From positions 159,461 to 223,460 of the forward strand of contig JAIWWG010000061.1 of assembly GCA_025435555.1 (NCBI GenBank): a stretch of 64,000 nt of DNA, given 5' to 3'. Position numbers and translations under genes: made by a program. The stretch is from Chytriomyces cf. hyalinus JEL632. Taxonomy: Eukaryota; Chytridiomycota; Chytridiomycetes; Chytridiales; Chytriomycetaceae. This document shows positions 41,905-51,858 of this stretch, piece after piece (position 1 is the first letter of the stretch; every line of letters starts with the position of its first letter). The notes below the pieces were generated by a model. The model saw only the letters and a list, made by a program, of their open reading frames with translations. It made no database searches and was not told the origin of the DNA.

Positions 41905-42257
41905 TGAATCAAATGGACAAAGACTGAGTGTTTTAATTTTTTTTTTTTCAAATTATTATTTCCCTGAGCAGCCAGCTGTTGCGCGAGCAAAAAAAAAAAA
42001 AGGCTGGTTACTCTAAAAACCTGTTCAGTTTTAGTTTTCACGTTGTTTTTCATGTGTTTTTTTTTCTTTGTCCCGGCCCCGCCTGTCATGGTCTCTCGGT
42101 GGGTTTTCGCGCTGCCCCGTGGCTTTTTGTGAACATAGATCTTTGGATTGGGGAACATATGTAGCGAGTATAGCCATTAAAATATGTGTAATGAGAAACT
42201 CCCTTGTTTTGGATGTTGTGTGGTAGCTTCCATATGTATTTTTGTTCTTTTCTAAAA
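41905..42257. other. Intergenic region before the P450 gene
   Basis: Holds a T9 run (about 41938) and an A12 run (about 41990). No gene is seen; it forms the 3' flank of the RhoGAP gene and the promoter of the P450 gene. Confidence 0.5.
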
Positions 42258-44112
42258 ATGAACTGTCTTCCGTGGTTGTGGCCGTGGAAACGGCTCGACG
42301 ACCAGTACAGCAAGATCCCGTCCATGCCGCAGTATCCATTCATTGGATCGTACCCTTCTTTCAAAGAGTTTTTGGCTAAAGACACGGTTAACCTGTATTT
42401 CAGAAAGGTTTGCCAATTATAAGCGGCGCGACTTTGGTTCAATCACTTACTCATTGCGTATTCACTTTAGTGCCACAAGGAACTGGGACCCGTGATTGAA
42501 CACAATTTATTCGGCAACAAGAATGTCAGCGTTGCGGATCCTGACATTTCCAAACAAATTTTGTCGGGACCGCATTTTGGGAGGCATGATTTCTTGATTG
42601 CGAATAGCAGGGATATCATCGAGTTTGGTATGTGTTGTTGTGTTGTTTGATGGGATGTGTGTGTTTTGGTTTGACTTTTCCTTGTTTTTTTGTTTTGTGA
42701 TGGGGACACCACAGCGTTATTCGGAATGTCCACGGGGCCAATATGGAAATCTCATCGAAAAGCAATTGTCGCGGGTTTAGGACCCCAGTTTGTCAAAAAT
42801 AGCTACGCGGCTTCTATTGAATTGATGCAAGATTTCGTACGTCTGCTGAACTTGAAAATCAACGACTCTGCAAGCGGAGAAACTGAAATCAACATTCGCA
42901 CGTATTTATCTGCCGTCACGTTGGATATCATTATGCGTGTGGCATGTAACACGGATATCCATTGCTTGGAAACATGTGGTGATGAAGTGAATGGTGATAG
43001 CGGAGTTCGAAAGAGTCAAGTGAAAGTTGCGGAACCGGATTCAGAAGATTACTTTGCAGCGTTACGCGTGAACATTGATAAAATCAGTCAAGTGCTGTTT
43101 ACGCGAGTGTTTGTGCCGCCGTTTTTGCATGGTTGGGTAAAAGTTGGGAGGAAGCGGATGAAACCGTTGGCAGATTTTTTTAAAGGGATGGCGGCGAGTG
43201 TTTTGGAGCCGAGGAAGGGGTTACGGGCGGCGCCTGATAGGGATTTGGTTTCTATATTGCTTGCGGAGGAGAAGGATGGGACGAGAAAGTTTAGTGATAA
43301 GGAGGCGAGTGATGAATTGGTAGCGTTGTTGTTGGCTGGGCATGAGGTCAGGCTGTTCCTTAAATTCTATTTTATTGAAGGGGCAACTGATTCTAACTGC
43401 AATAACAGACAACGGCAAACACGTTGACGAATGTGTTTTTGAGAGTGACTCAAGATGCGCGGGTGTTGAAGCGGCTTCAGGAGGAGATTGACGGAAAACT
43501 GGGACCCAATGAAAACCCACTGCTTCAAGATCTTGCTGAGTTCAAGTACCTGGATAACGGTGCTGATCCACCCGCCCCATTCTTACGAACTTGCTTCTAA
43601 CGCGCTTCTTTTAAAAACTACACAGTATTCCGTGAAACACAGCGCGTTCATCCAGTCGTGATGGGAGTCGGCCGTCTTGCCGTTGAAGACACTGAATTTG
43701 AAACGGGAGACGTCAAGTACAAGATCCAAAAGGGTACGGAAGTGTTTGTGAGTATCCAAGGCATGATGTTTTCTGAGGAGCTGTGGGGACTGGATGTGGA
43801 AGTGTTTAATCCGGATCGATGGGATAACCCAGTGAACGAGGCGGCTTTTTTGCCGTTTGGTGGGGGACCGCATAAATGCCCTGGTATGAAGATGGCGGTG
43901 ATGGAGAGCAAGGTGCGTTGCTTGTTTTTGATGCAGTTATGGATTTTTATTTTAAGTACGTGAGCGGACTGTGACAGGTGTCTTTGATCAAGCTGTTTCA
44001 AAATTTCAATTTCGAGCTGGTTGAAGGGCAGGATTTGGTGCATCGGGATGGAGTGACGGTGCATCTGAAGGACGGACTGAGACTGCGCGTGAGGAGGAGG
44101 GGCGAGCAGTGA
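42258..44112 (+). CDS. Cytochrome P450 monooxygenase (503 aa)
   Basis: Six exons, 42258-42407, 42471-42627, 42715-43346, 43409-43559, 43626-43912 and 43978-44112, join in phase (504 codons). Hallmarks in order: the I-helix AGHETTAN (split by intron 3), the K-helix E-x-x-R in FRETQRVHP, the PxRW-type FNPDRWD, and the haem loop FGGGPHKCPGMKMA with the Cys ligand. Total length is normal. The N-terminus (MNCLPWLWPWKRL) has only a short Trp-rich hydrophobic patch and not a full membrane anchor, so ER anchoring is uncertain. Family and substrate cannot be assigned from sequence alone. 44113-44398 is non-coding. Confidence 0.95.
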
Positions 44113-44315
44113 TGGTTGTGTTGTGCAAGAGGGGGTTGGTTGGTTGTTGGTAGGGAGTGAGGGGCATCGAGCATCGGGGGGGTATACGCATCGGAGGTAA
44201 GAGGGAGGGTAGTAGCGTAACCAGCACGTAGCTAGCACGCAGTTAGCACGCAATAAAAAGACGTGATTGGCGGTGATTCGGAGGCACCTTTTCTTGGTGG
44301 CTGAGCCACGTGGAG

Positions 44316-44324
44316 CATAAAAGG
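44316..44324 (+). promoter_or_regulatory. TATA-like box before the small Ser-rich gene
   Basis: CATAAAAGG lies about 75 bp upstream of the ATG at 44399, followed by a CA-rich leader ((CA)n at about 44370-44397). Confidence 0.4.
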
Positions 44325-44398
44325 TTCAATCGTCTTTCATTTTGAGCTAATTTAAAAGATAATAAAAACACACACACTCTCACACACACACACACACA

Positions 44399-44716
44399 AT
44401 GTCCTTCAGCAACAGCTCCTTCCTCGACCTCTACCGCTCTCTCACTGGCAGGCGCGAGTCAACCTCAGACGCTGACGAGCACCCTTCGTCATCATCATCA
44501 TCATCATCATCATCATCCGCCATGTCTGTCACTTCAAACACCCTTGAAACTACCTCAACAAACCCCGCCGATCACCACTCCGACACGGAGGACCACGACT
44601 CCATAAAAGGACTCTCCCTCGACCGATCATCACGCAGACGCGGGCGTCGTAGTCGTGCTACACTCACCATGCTGCCGCTCTTTCCCAACGATGTCCTTGT
44701 TGGAAAGTCGACTTGA
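44399..44716 (+). CDS. Small Ser-rich protein (105 aa), unknown
   Basis: A single-exon frame with an ATG in a good context after a (CA)n leader and a TATA-like box. The protein has a poly-Ser run (from TCA repeats), an acidic middle, a strongly basic RRRGRRSR stretch and a short hydrophobic end. There is no signal peptide. Nothing suggests a function. 44717-44945 is non-coding. Confidence 0.45.
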   Translation: MSFSNSSFLDLYRSLTGRRESTSDADEHPSSSSSSSSSSSAMSVTSNTLETTSTNPADHHSDTEDHDSIKGLSLDRSSRRRGRRSRATLTMLPLFPNDVLVGKST

Positions 44717-44945
44717 GCTTTTCTGGTTACCTTCTCATACTTTTTGCACACTTGAGCACACATACACACACTCTGTCATTTTGATCTGCATGCCATACAA
44801 AACGCCTTAGCTTGGTTGTACACTTTTTGAAATAAATACACACACTTGAATGGGAAAGCACGCAAAATGAATTTTTGGACAAAAAATGATACTTGCAAAA
44901 CTGGGCAACTCGGATTTCGCATCTTCATAACAAGGACAGGACAAG

Positions 44946-47188
44946 CTACAAACTCTCGAAGCGAGCCTGCGTCAACTGCACGTTTGTTTTCTCTACCACT
45001 TTTCCGTTCACTGACATGAACCACGGTTTGTCTATGCGCAGGTTCCAGTATTCAGCTTGACACTTTTAGAGGATTCGTTTAGTTTCCAAAAAGAAAGGCG
45101 TCATAGAGATGTCTTACATTCTCAAAGTCGACACGGATCTTGAAGAGGCACGGATGCATGACAATAATCTCATCGCCAGTCTTTATGGGAACATGAATAT
45201 TGAACAGGGACACGCAGAGACAGTTTCCAGTGACATCTTTTCCGATATACGTGCTGAGAAAGTAAAAAGTGAGTTTTTTTGTTCCCCCTTCAAACAAGAA
45301 ATGCATTTACCAAGGAAGCCCTGTCGAAACTGTTTCCAGAATTTGAAGGGTGATGCATTTTCCAGCGTGAAATTCATCCCGATCTACAAAATTGAGGGTT
45401 TCATCCACCGGCAACGAAGCCACATCCAATACATCTTCAATTTTGTTGCCACCCTTGTCGTTGAACGGATTCCGCGATTTGGAAGCAACAGACTTTTTTG
45501 TGGCGGCAGATTCGTTTTGATGTTTTTCCAGCGATTTGGCAACTGCGCTCACTGTTGATTTGAGTTCCACGATTTTTGGTAGGGCCGACATTCCGCTCTG
45601 AAATGGATCCAGTTGCGCGCTTTTGGCAAAATCTTGTAAACTTTTTTGGTACGATTGCATGTAAAAGTAAACGGACGCGCGGTTTCCGTATAGGTCTGGG
45701 TCTTTGCTGCTAAATGCTGTGTCGCGGTCCTGGCGAAGATATTTGTGTTCAGTAAATAAAAAAAAAACAAAAAACAAAAAAATTGAATTACCGCGTTTTC
45801 AAAAGCAGTCAATGCGTCTTGAAGCGTGTTCAATTCGAAAGGAATGCTGAAAAACTTTTTCAACAGCAGACAGCCCAACGCCCACCATGGCTTTCCGTCG
45901 TTGGGGTCCAATGCAATTGCCTCTCGACAAAGCTTTTCACTCTCATCCAACTTTGCTGTGATATCGAAGAAGTGATGAAGCCATTTAATAAATGGCTGAT
46001 TAACAGAAAGTTCAGTTTTGCTCACAGATATCTCTTGTCCGAATGACTTGGGCAAGGTTCAAGAGGCTGTCGCGATTCTTTCGGTTCTGAAGAAATGATG
46101 AAAATCGGGCAAAGTTCATTTTAACACATCGCGGGCATCCACGAAAAAATGAAACAAGTGACGCTCACCACTGCAAGACTACTCTCAAAACATTGCTCGC
46201 CAAGATCCCACATGTTCCCATGACAGTACCACTCTCCCATCATATTCCAGGCATCGATTCGATTCGGGTCCAGTTTAATGCAGCGGCCTAAATTTTCTCC
46301 AACACGCTCGTCTCTCCAAGGTAAACATGAATAAATGGACGCGCGAAGAAAGTGGTACTCGGCACGGCATTTTGGGTTTAGCGTAATGTCGAACGTTGTG
46401 TGGCTTGAATTTAAGGAATCAATGAGTGGTTTGATGTTGCTGCTGAAAGGGTGTTCGGATGTGGTGTTTGAGGGAACTGTGACGTTGATGGCGAATGGAA
46501 ACACGCATTCTGAAGAAATGGAGTCCAGAGGAAGCGCGTCACAACTGCTGCTTGCGGACATGGAGGCTGGGGTGGAACTGCTGTCTGTTGAAGGTCGGCG
46601 TTTTCCAAATTGGCGGGGCGGTGGTTTCGTTAAAATGTTAAACTGAGCAGTGGCGTCTGCGACGAGACGAATGCGCTCGAGATTTGCTCGCTTGGATGCT
46701 TGGATGAGGTAGTCTGGTTGGCTTTCATATAAGGGGCCGTTGACATTTGATGATTCGGACGAAGCCAGCTGCGCAATTCTCTGCTGCATCGACTCGAGGT
46801 TTGTGCGAATGAGGCCGGAAAAATGAGAAAAATCGAGTGAAGGAGTCGTGAACGAGGGCTGTGACTGAGTTGTGGTTTGTGTGGACGGTGCGCCCAGACT
46901 GTTTTCTCCCAGAGCGGGCAGCAGCGACTGAAGATGCTGCTCTTCCAGCTGGAATCTGAGGGGTTCCATGAGACTCTTGGTGGTTTCAGACGGTGGACGA
47001 AAAGAAGGGGGACTTTGTCCGGATTCTGAAGTGACGTGCTCAGCACTTGGGGCGATATCGGTCTGGCTCTGGACTGCCGCCTCGGGTTCTGCCGCGCGAC
47101 GCGTGGTACTGCCTCGTTTCTTTTTGTTGGCCTTCTTCTTCTTTTGCGATGCCGTCGGTTTGCTTCTGGCTGCGCAGTTGTTGTCCAT
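44946..47188 (-). CDS. TTC5: TTC5-like TPR protein with C-terminal OB fold (638 aa)
   Basis: Six exons, 46169-47188, 46026-46086, 45792-45955, 45311-45729, 45118-45253 and 44946-45062, join in phase (639 codons). A basic start (KKKKANKKKRGS) and a Ser/Pro/Thr-rich region precede TPR repeats from about residue 280: AEYHFLRASIYSCLPW, IDAWNMMGEWYCHG, RNKVSLQNL-like RKNRDSLLNLAQVIRT, GKPWWALGCLLL and LYGNRASVYFYMQSY. The C-terminus matches the TTC5 OB fold (VSLFNI, TGDEIIVMHP, and FMSVNGKVV, like the VVNGKP end of animal TTC5). In animals TTC5 (Strap) is a p300/p53 cofactor and mediates tubulin mRNA autoregulation by binding nascent tubulin at the ribosome. The last exon's acceptor was chosen because it restores the conserved end. 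Confidence 0.85.
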
Positions 47189-47235
47189 GTCTTTTTGGGA
47201 CTCTTTATTTTTTTACGGAAAATGTTAAATTTAAG
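47189..47235. promoter_or_regulatory. 47-bp divergent spacer between TTC5 and its neighbour
   Basis: Only 47 bp separate the two divergent start codons. The sequence is AT-rich (TTTATTTTTTTACG near 47207) and must contain both 5' leaders and any core promoter, or the promoters lie within the opposite gene. Confidence 0.6.
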
Positions 47236-48160
47236 ATGACCGCAACAGTTGAACTCACGATGCAGGTGGTCGTCAAGGACTTCAAGTCGCAACACATGCA
47301 CAAAGCTACGCTCGTGACACAGGAGGTCTTTCGGGGAAACTGGAGGGCCTTCAAGACAAGGCTTTGGGATCTTGCGGAACCACACATCAAAGGCTTTGCG
47401 ACTTATGACGAGGACGACAACGTGCAGATCGACTACACGAAGCCAACCGTTGAAGACTTTTCAAACTTTGTTATGGTGGCAAAGCATGGCAAGTATTACA
47501 CTTTTGCTGGGAGAGGTGAGAAGGTGGTTTTCTCAAATTTGCCACACGTGTGCTGATACGCCCTTCTTGGTCATAGATCCTTGGATCGAACCTTTAGTAG
47601 CGATCATGGATTCACACATGCCAATGATTGCATCGGGAGACGCGGTGATCCAAGTTGTGGTCTGTGCTTATGGGCGACACGTGGGAAAGCAGGCTGACTT
47701 TGGACGAGTGATGGCCGTGATTCAAAGGGACGGGATCCGAAGACTTGTTTCTCCCGAGCCGCGCCGAATTCGACTTGGAGACACGATCGAGAATTTACGC
47801 ATACGCCATCCCAACCTGAAAGGAGAATGGTCAATCTGGCATGACTGGGCTTTAAAACTTCATAAATACCCGGCCACGCTGAAGGCAACTGTGTTGCAGC
47901 CGCCTCCCCCAGATATTGCCGGTTTCTTTGAGGAAGCGCGTGAGCGCCGACGGCTTCTCGTAGTTCAAAGGTCTTTATCACTTTCCCTGAACGTTATTAG
48001 CGACAGCAAAACTTCTCTTCAAATCCTGAAGCGCAGTTTTCAAGAAATGCAGGCACAGTTGGAGAACTATGACGCCCGCCTTGATACTCAAGAGGAACGC
48101 ATTTCTCCGGTGCTTGAGGATGTGCGGCAGCGACAGCGAGAGCAATATGGCGAGGATTAG
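47236..48160 (+). CDS. Hypothetical protein with C-terminal coiled coil (287 aa)
   Basis: Exons 47236-47515 and 47577-48160 join in phase (288 codons). The N-terminal 90 residues look like a compact beta-rich domain (VELTMQVVVKDFKSQ, WRAFKTRLWDLAEPHIKGF, DDNVQIDYTKPTVEDFSNFV). The middle holds LVAIMDSHMPMIA, a basic RRLVSPEPRRIRLGD segment and WSIWHDWALKL. The end is a coiled coil (LKRSFQEMQAQLENYDARLD). I do not recognise the family. It shares a 47-bp promoter with TTC5. 48161-48402 is non-coding and contains a long G run near 48216. Confidence 0.7.
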
Positions 48161-48402
48161 TTGGGCGGGCAGGAGAAATCAATAGCATTACCTTTACTCG
48201 GAACGAAAGGGGAGGGGGGGGGGGGGTGTAAGAAGCGCTGTGCAATCCATAAAACACGCTCTCACAACCGGATAATGATATCTTCACATCGGACCTTTCA
48301 AAGCGCGTTCCGTCTCATTTTTACGCTATGCTTATCGGACTTTTTAAAGTAAACAGACTCGGGATCGTTTGTCAAATTGACGTTAAAAATTTGTTACAAA
48401 AA

Positions 48403-49856
48403 ATGAAGTGTGCGATTATTGGAAGCGGCCTCGTCGGAGCCGCAACGGCCCTCGCGTTGCACCAAGTCGGAATCACCTGCAACCTCTACGATCAGATCGA
48501 CCTGGCCCAGCACTCGAACGCGGACGGAGCCCAAGTTGCCGTTGAATTCGGCGAAACTGGCGGTAATTGAATTGACCCCCACACCACGTCGATATCTGTC
48601 CCAATTTAACCGTGCTTTTCTCTCCCCGCTGTCTACACCATTGAAAATAACAGGCTCTGTGCTCCTTGCTGCCAATGCACTGCGCGTGATCAAGGCTATT
48701 GGCTTGTTGGACGAGTTGGTTGCCAACAGCAGCCCTTCCCCCTTCGCAACATGGCACAACATTGACGGATCAGGGCCCTTGAAGCTGAACACGATTGCAA
48801 TCAATGCACGCATGGAAAAGGATCCCCAGTTGCATGCACCCCTCCAGATCTTGCGTTGCAAGGTGACTTTTTGCGTTTCAATGCCCCAATCAACCGTTCT
48901 TGGACCTAATTTACCCCCGTCACTCACAGCTTCACTCTATTTTGATGAGAGCATGTCACCAAGCTGGAATCCGCACATACACGAGCAAGAAGTTGGTTCG
49001 CGTTGATGATACGCCAGGCTCACCAGTTGTTGCTCATTTTGCTGACGGAACTACGGCGTCGGCTGACTTCATCATTGGCGCCGACGGCATTCATTCGAGC
49101 ACCCGTCGTGCAGTCTTTGGAAGCGAGCTCAAGGCCCAATACACTGGCGTGACGGGCTACATTGGTGTTGTTGACACTGCCGCTCACAACATTGAGGTTG
49201 ATGGTACCTGCGATTTCTACTTGGACCGTGTCAAGAAGCAGCTTGTTTGCACGTTTAAAATCTCGGAGCAAATTTCGGCGATCCAAGTCATGACTCTTGG
49301 AGAGCCAGACGAGGAAGAGACTGAAGGTTGGCGCCCTCTGTCAGACCTTCCTAAGCATGCAGCAAGGCTTGCTGATGTTTTGAAAGGTTGGGGTGTCCCC
49401 AAGAGCCTTGAACAGATGATGCGCCATGCGTACCGTATCTCTCCTGCAACCATCTACGACTTGCCAAACCTGAAAACGTTCCATCAAGGCCGCGTGGCAA
49501 TTGCTGGTGATGCTGCTCATGGAATGGTGCCAAATGCGGGTCTTGGTCTTGGAACCGGTTTGGAAGATGTTGGAACTATTTTGGAGTTGTTCCGCCACAT
49601 GCCCAACCTGGAGAATCTGAACACTGTCCTGTCGCTGTACTCTGAGTTACGTGTTCCAGCTGCCACAAACAATGCGCAAAAGAGCCGAGAAATGGCGCAG
49701 CAGTCGTACTCTGTCTCGTTCTTTGGACCGGGACTCAACAACTTCCTTTTAAAGATTGCAGTGTTTGCGTTTAATCGCAGCTGGCTCCCGTTTTACGACA
49801 TTTTCGACTGCCCGGCTGAAGTTGCCAAAAAGATGGAGAGCTTGAAGCACAAATAG
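48403..49856 (+). CDS. FAD-dependent aromatic-ring-type monooxygenase (431 aa)
   Basis: Exons 48403-48562, 48654-48862 and 48930-49856 join in phase (432 codons). It has the three motifs of group A flavin monooxygenases: the N-terminal Rossmann fold CAIIGSGLVGAATALAL, the DG motif IIGADGIHSSTR, and the GD motif GRVAIAGDAAHGMVPNAGLG. GDAAHGMVPN replaces the usual GDAAHPM.P, which is a small variation. Length fits salicylate hydroxylase/UbiH-like enzymes, which hydroxylate using NAD(P)H and O2. A hydrophobic C-terminal stretch (NNFLLKIAVFAFN) might bind membrane. The substrate is unknown. Confidence 0.85.
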
Positions 49857-49984
49857 ATATTAGAAGCCTTGGTGATACTTAAACAACATGCAACTGGGAG
49901 TAAAATAAACGTTGGTTCAAGAGGATGATAAGCCATTTTATTATGAATTGTCAAAGCCACAGAATCCACAGGCCAAGTACGGGC

Positions 49985-51358
49985 TCATTCGTCTTCCGAG
50001 TCTTCAGATTCGGAACCAGAGAAATCTCCCGTATATGGAATGACGCCATGCTCCTCGTAACATTTGTGAAATCCTTCCCGTACCACGTACGTTCTTTGAT
50101 AGTCACGATCCAAGCACATTGTCATCTTGACATCCCTTTGCGACATGTCCAGTATTTCGCCCCCAGAGAACCGATTCCCAACTAAATGCAATGCTTCCAG
50201 GTCCTGAAAGTTCAAGATTTCCCGGGACGGTAACTCGCCACTGAACAGATTGTTGGACGCATCCAAAGTCTGAAGGTTGCCCAAGTTACCCATACCAGTA
50301 AGGGATCCTGACATGTTGCAACCGCTCATCTCCAAACAAATCACGGCTGTCAGATTCCAGATTCCGGACGGTATTTCACATGAGAATGCGTTCTTACTGA
50401 TGTGCAGCACCAGCAGGTTTGTGAACTGACAGATGGAAGCCGGAAGAACACTGAACAGGTTGTGGTCAGCGTGCAAAAATTCCAACTTGAGCGGATTGCC
50501 AAACACAGTCGGGACGGGGCCCGTGAAATAGTTATGGCCAATTGACAAGGTCACGAGATGATTCAAATTTGGCAATGCAGGAAAATCTCCGATCAGCTGA
50601 TTGTTGGCCAGATCAAGGTGCTGCAGGGCGGACAGCAGGTTCAACGAGCTCGGAAGCGCGCCCGTCAATGAATTGCTCCTTAAGCGCAGAATAGTCAAGT
50701 TCTTCAATGCACCAAATACGTCCGGAATGTCGCCTGTAAGTGTGTAGTTTTCGATAATGATTTCCTCGACTGAAGTCAAGCAACAGATGGAACTTGGGAG
50801 ACTCTTTACGACATGTTTATATTCGACTTGCTTATAGATGCCTGCGAAAAAGGTTTTGACATGTGGGCTCAACGCCCGGGCAACGGCAGTTTGATAAGAC
50901 TGAGGGAGAACGAGCCATAGCCCACCAATTCCGCGCTTGGATCGTTTTTTTAAACCCGATAATTGCATATTGAGCACGGCAAATTGGCTGGTCAACAGGC
51001 ATTCGTTTATCATCCTTGAAAGGCGCCTGTATTTGAAGACGCTTCGGACAGGGATCCAAGCAAAGATCTGGATAATGACTTCGAGGGGGAGGTCCTGAAG
51101 GCCAGCAAAGAACTTTTTCTTGTGGTTTTGCAGATCCAGGACTTGGTTCGATAGATGCCGCTGAGCGCTGACGAGGGACAGTTGGGTCTCGTTGATGTTG
51201 GTGACTTGGGCTTGCACCTTTTCGAGAGTGCGGAGGATGACGGAGAGGGTGGCAGTGATTGCATCTAGTGACGGCATGGCGTGCGCATCTGATGCAGCGT
51301 CTAGAGCAGCTCCGTTTCCTTCGCTTTCTGTGTTTGGCTCAGTTCGTTGGCGCTTCAT
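49985..51358 (-). CDS. F-box protein with plant-type LRRs (457 aa), single exon
   Basis: An intronless frame, unlike most neighbours. After a Ser/Ala-rich start, residues about 35-80 form a coiled coil (ILRTLEKVQAQVTNINE). Residues about 88-130 are an F-box (LQDLPLEVIIQIFAWIPVRSV...RRLSRMI). From about residue 190 there are nine or so LRRs with the N.LTG.IP.. signature (LTGDIPDVFGALKNLTILRL, SLTGALPSSLNLLSALQHL). The tail is acidic Ser/Glu/Asp. It should be an SCF substrate receptor (family knowledge). The same LRR type occurs in the membrane protein gene that follows, so exchange between them is possible. Confidence 0.85.
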   Translation of the reverse strand: MKRQRTEPNTESEGNGAALDAASDAHAMPSLDAITATLSVILRTLEKVQAQVTNINETQLSLVSAQRHLSNQVLDLQNHKKKFFAGLQDLPLEVIIQIFAWIPVRSVFKYRRLSRMINECLLTSQFAVLNMQLSGLKKRSKRGIGGLWLVLPQSYQTAVARALSPHVKTFFAGIYKQVEYKHVVKSLPSSICCLTSVEEIIIENYTLTGDIPDVFGALKNLTILRLRSNSLTGALPSSLNLLSALQHLDLANNQLIGDFPALPNLNHLVTLSIGHNYFTGPVPTVFGNPLKLEFLHADHNLFSVLPASICQFTNLLVLHISKNAFSCEIPSGIWNLTAVICLEMSGCNMSGSLTGMGNLGNLQTLDASNNLFSGELPSREILNFQDLEALHLVGNRFSGGEILDMSQRDVKMTMCLDRDYQRTYVVREGFHKCYEEHGVIPYTGDFSGSESEDSEDE

Positions 51359-51858
51359 TGATCATTTTTAACGAAACCGAGTTTGATGTTCGCGAAGCCA
51401 AGCTTTGGAGTACTGGCATTCCATTGCAGACAACGACTGTGATGGACACCTCCTGAGGGCAATTGGCAAAAATGTTGACTCCTGCAAAGTAACTTTGAAA
51501 TCAGACTTTGGGATTGCAGATGTGCGCACTCGCACACTCCTTGCAGACAGTATTTGCGCACGCAAAATCAGGTGACTGGGTATGGTACTTCTTCAGGGCA
51601 TGGCTCTTTGTCGAGCGATCAGCTGCCGCCCGGGTATGCTGAGTTCTAACTGGTCTGGTTTCGGGTTTCCTCGTTTTTTTTTTGTTTTTTTTTGTCACTC
51701 ACACATGTCACTTTTTCCTCTTCCTTCAGTGTTGGAATACGCGCGCCGCGTGTCGATAAACATATTCTCTCGGCAGCTCTTCTCGATCCAACGGCGTTGA
51801 ACAACTGGGATTGTTTGGCAGTGCTAATATTAATGTCACATTTTCAGCTTTTCTTGAA
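51359..51858. other. Intergenic region between F-box/LRR and LRR-TM-SAM genes
   Basis: I searched it for an upstream exon carrying a signal peptide for the LRR-TM-SAM gene and found no convincing one. An acceptor-like TTTTCAG precedes 51848 and a T-rich tract lies at 51675-51695. Confidence 0.4.

Noticed and set aside
46630-47385. A 251-codon minus-strand frame overlapping TTC5
   Set aside because: It is the other frame of TTC5 exon 1 and crosses the divergent start of the neighbouring gene.
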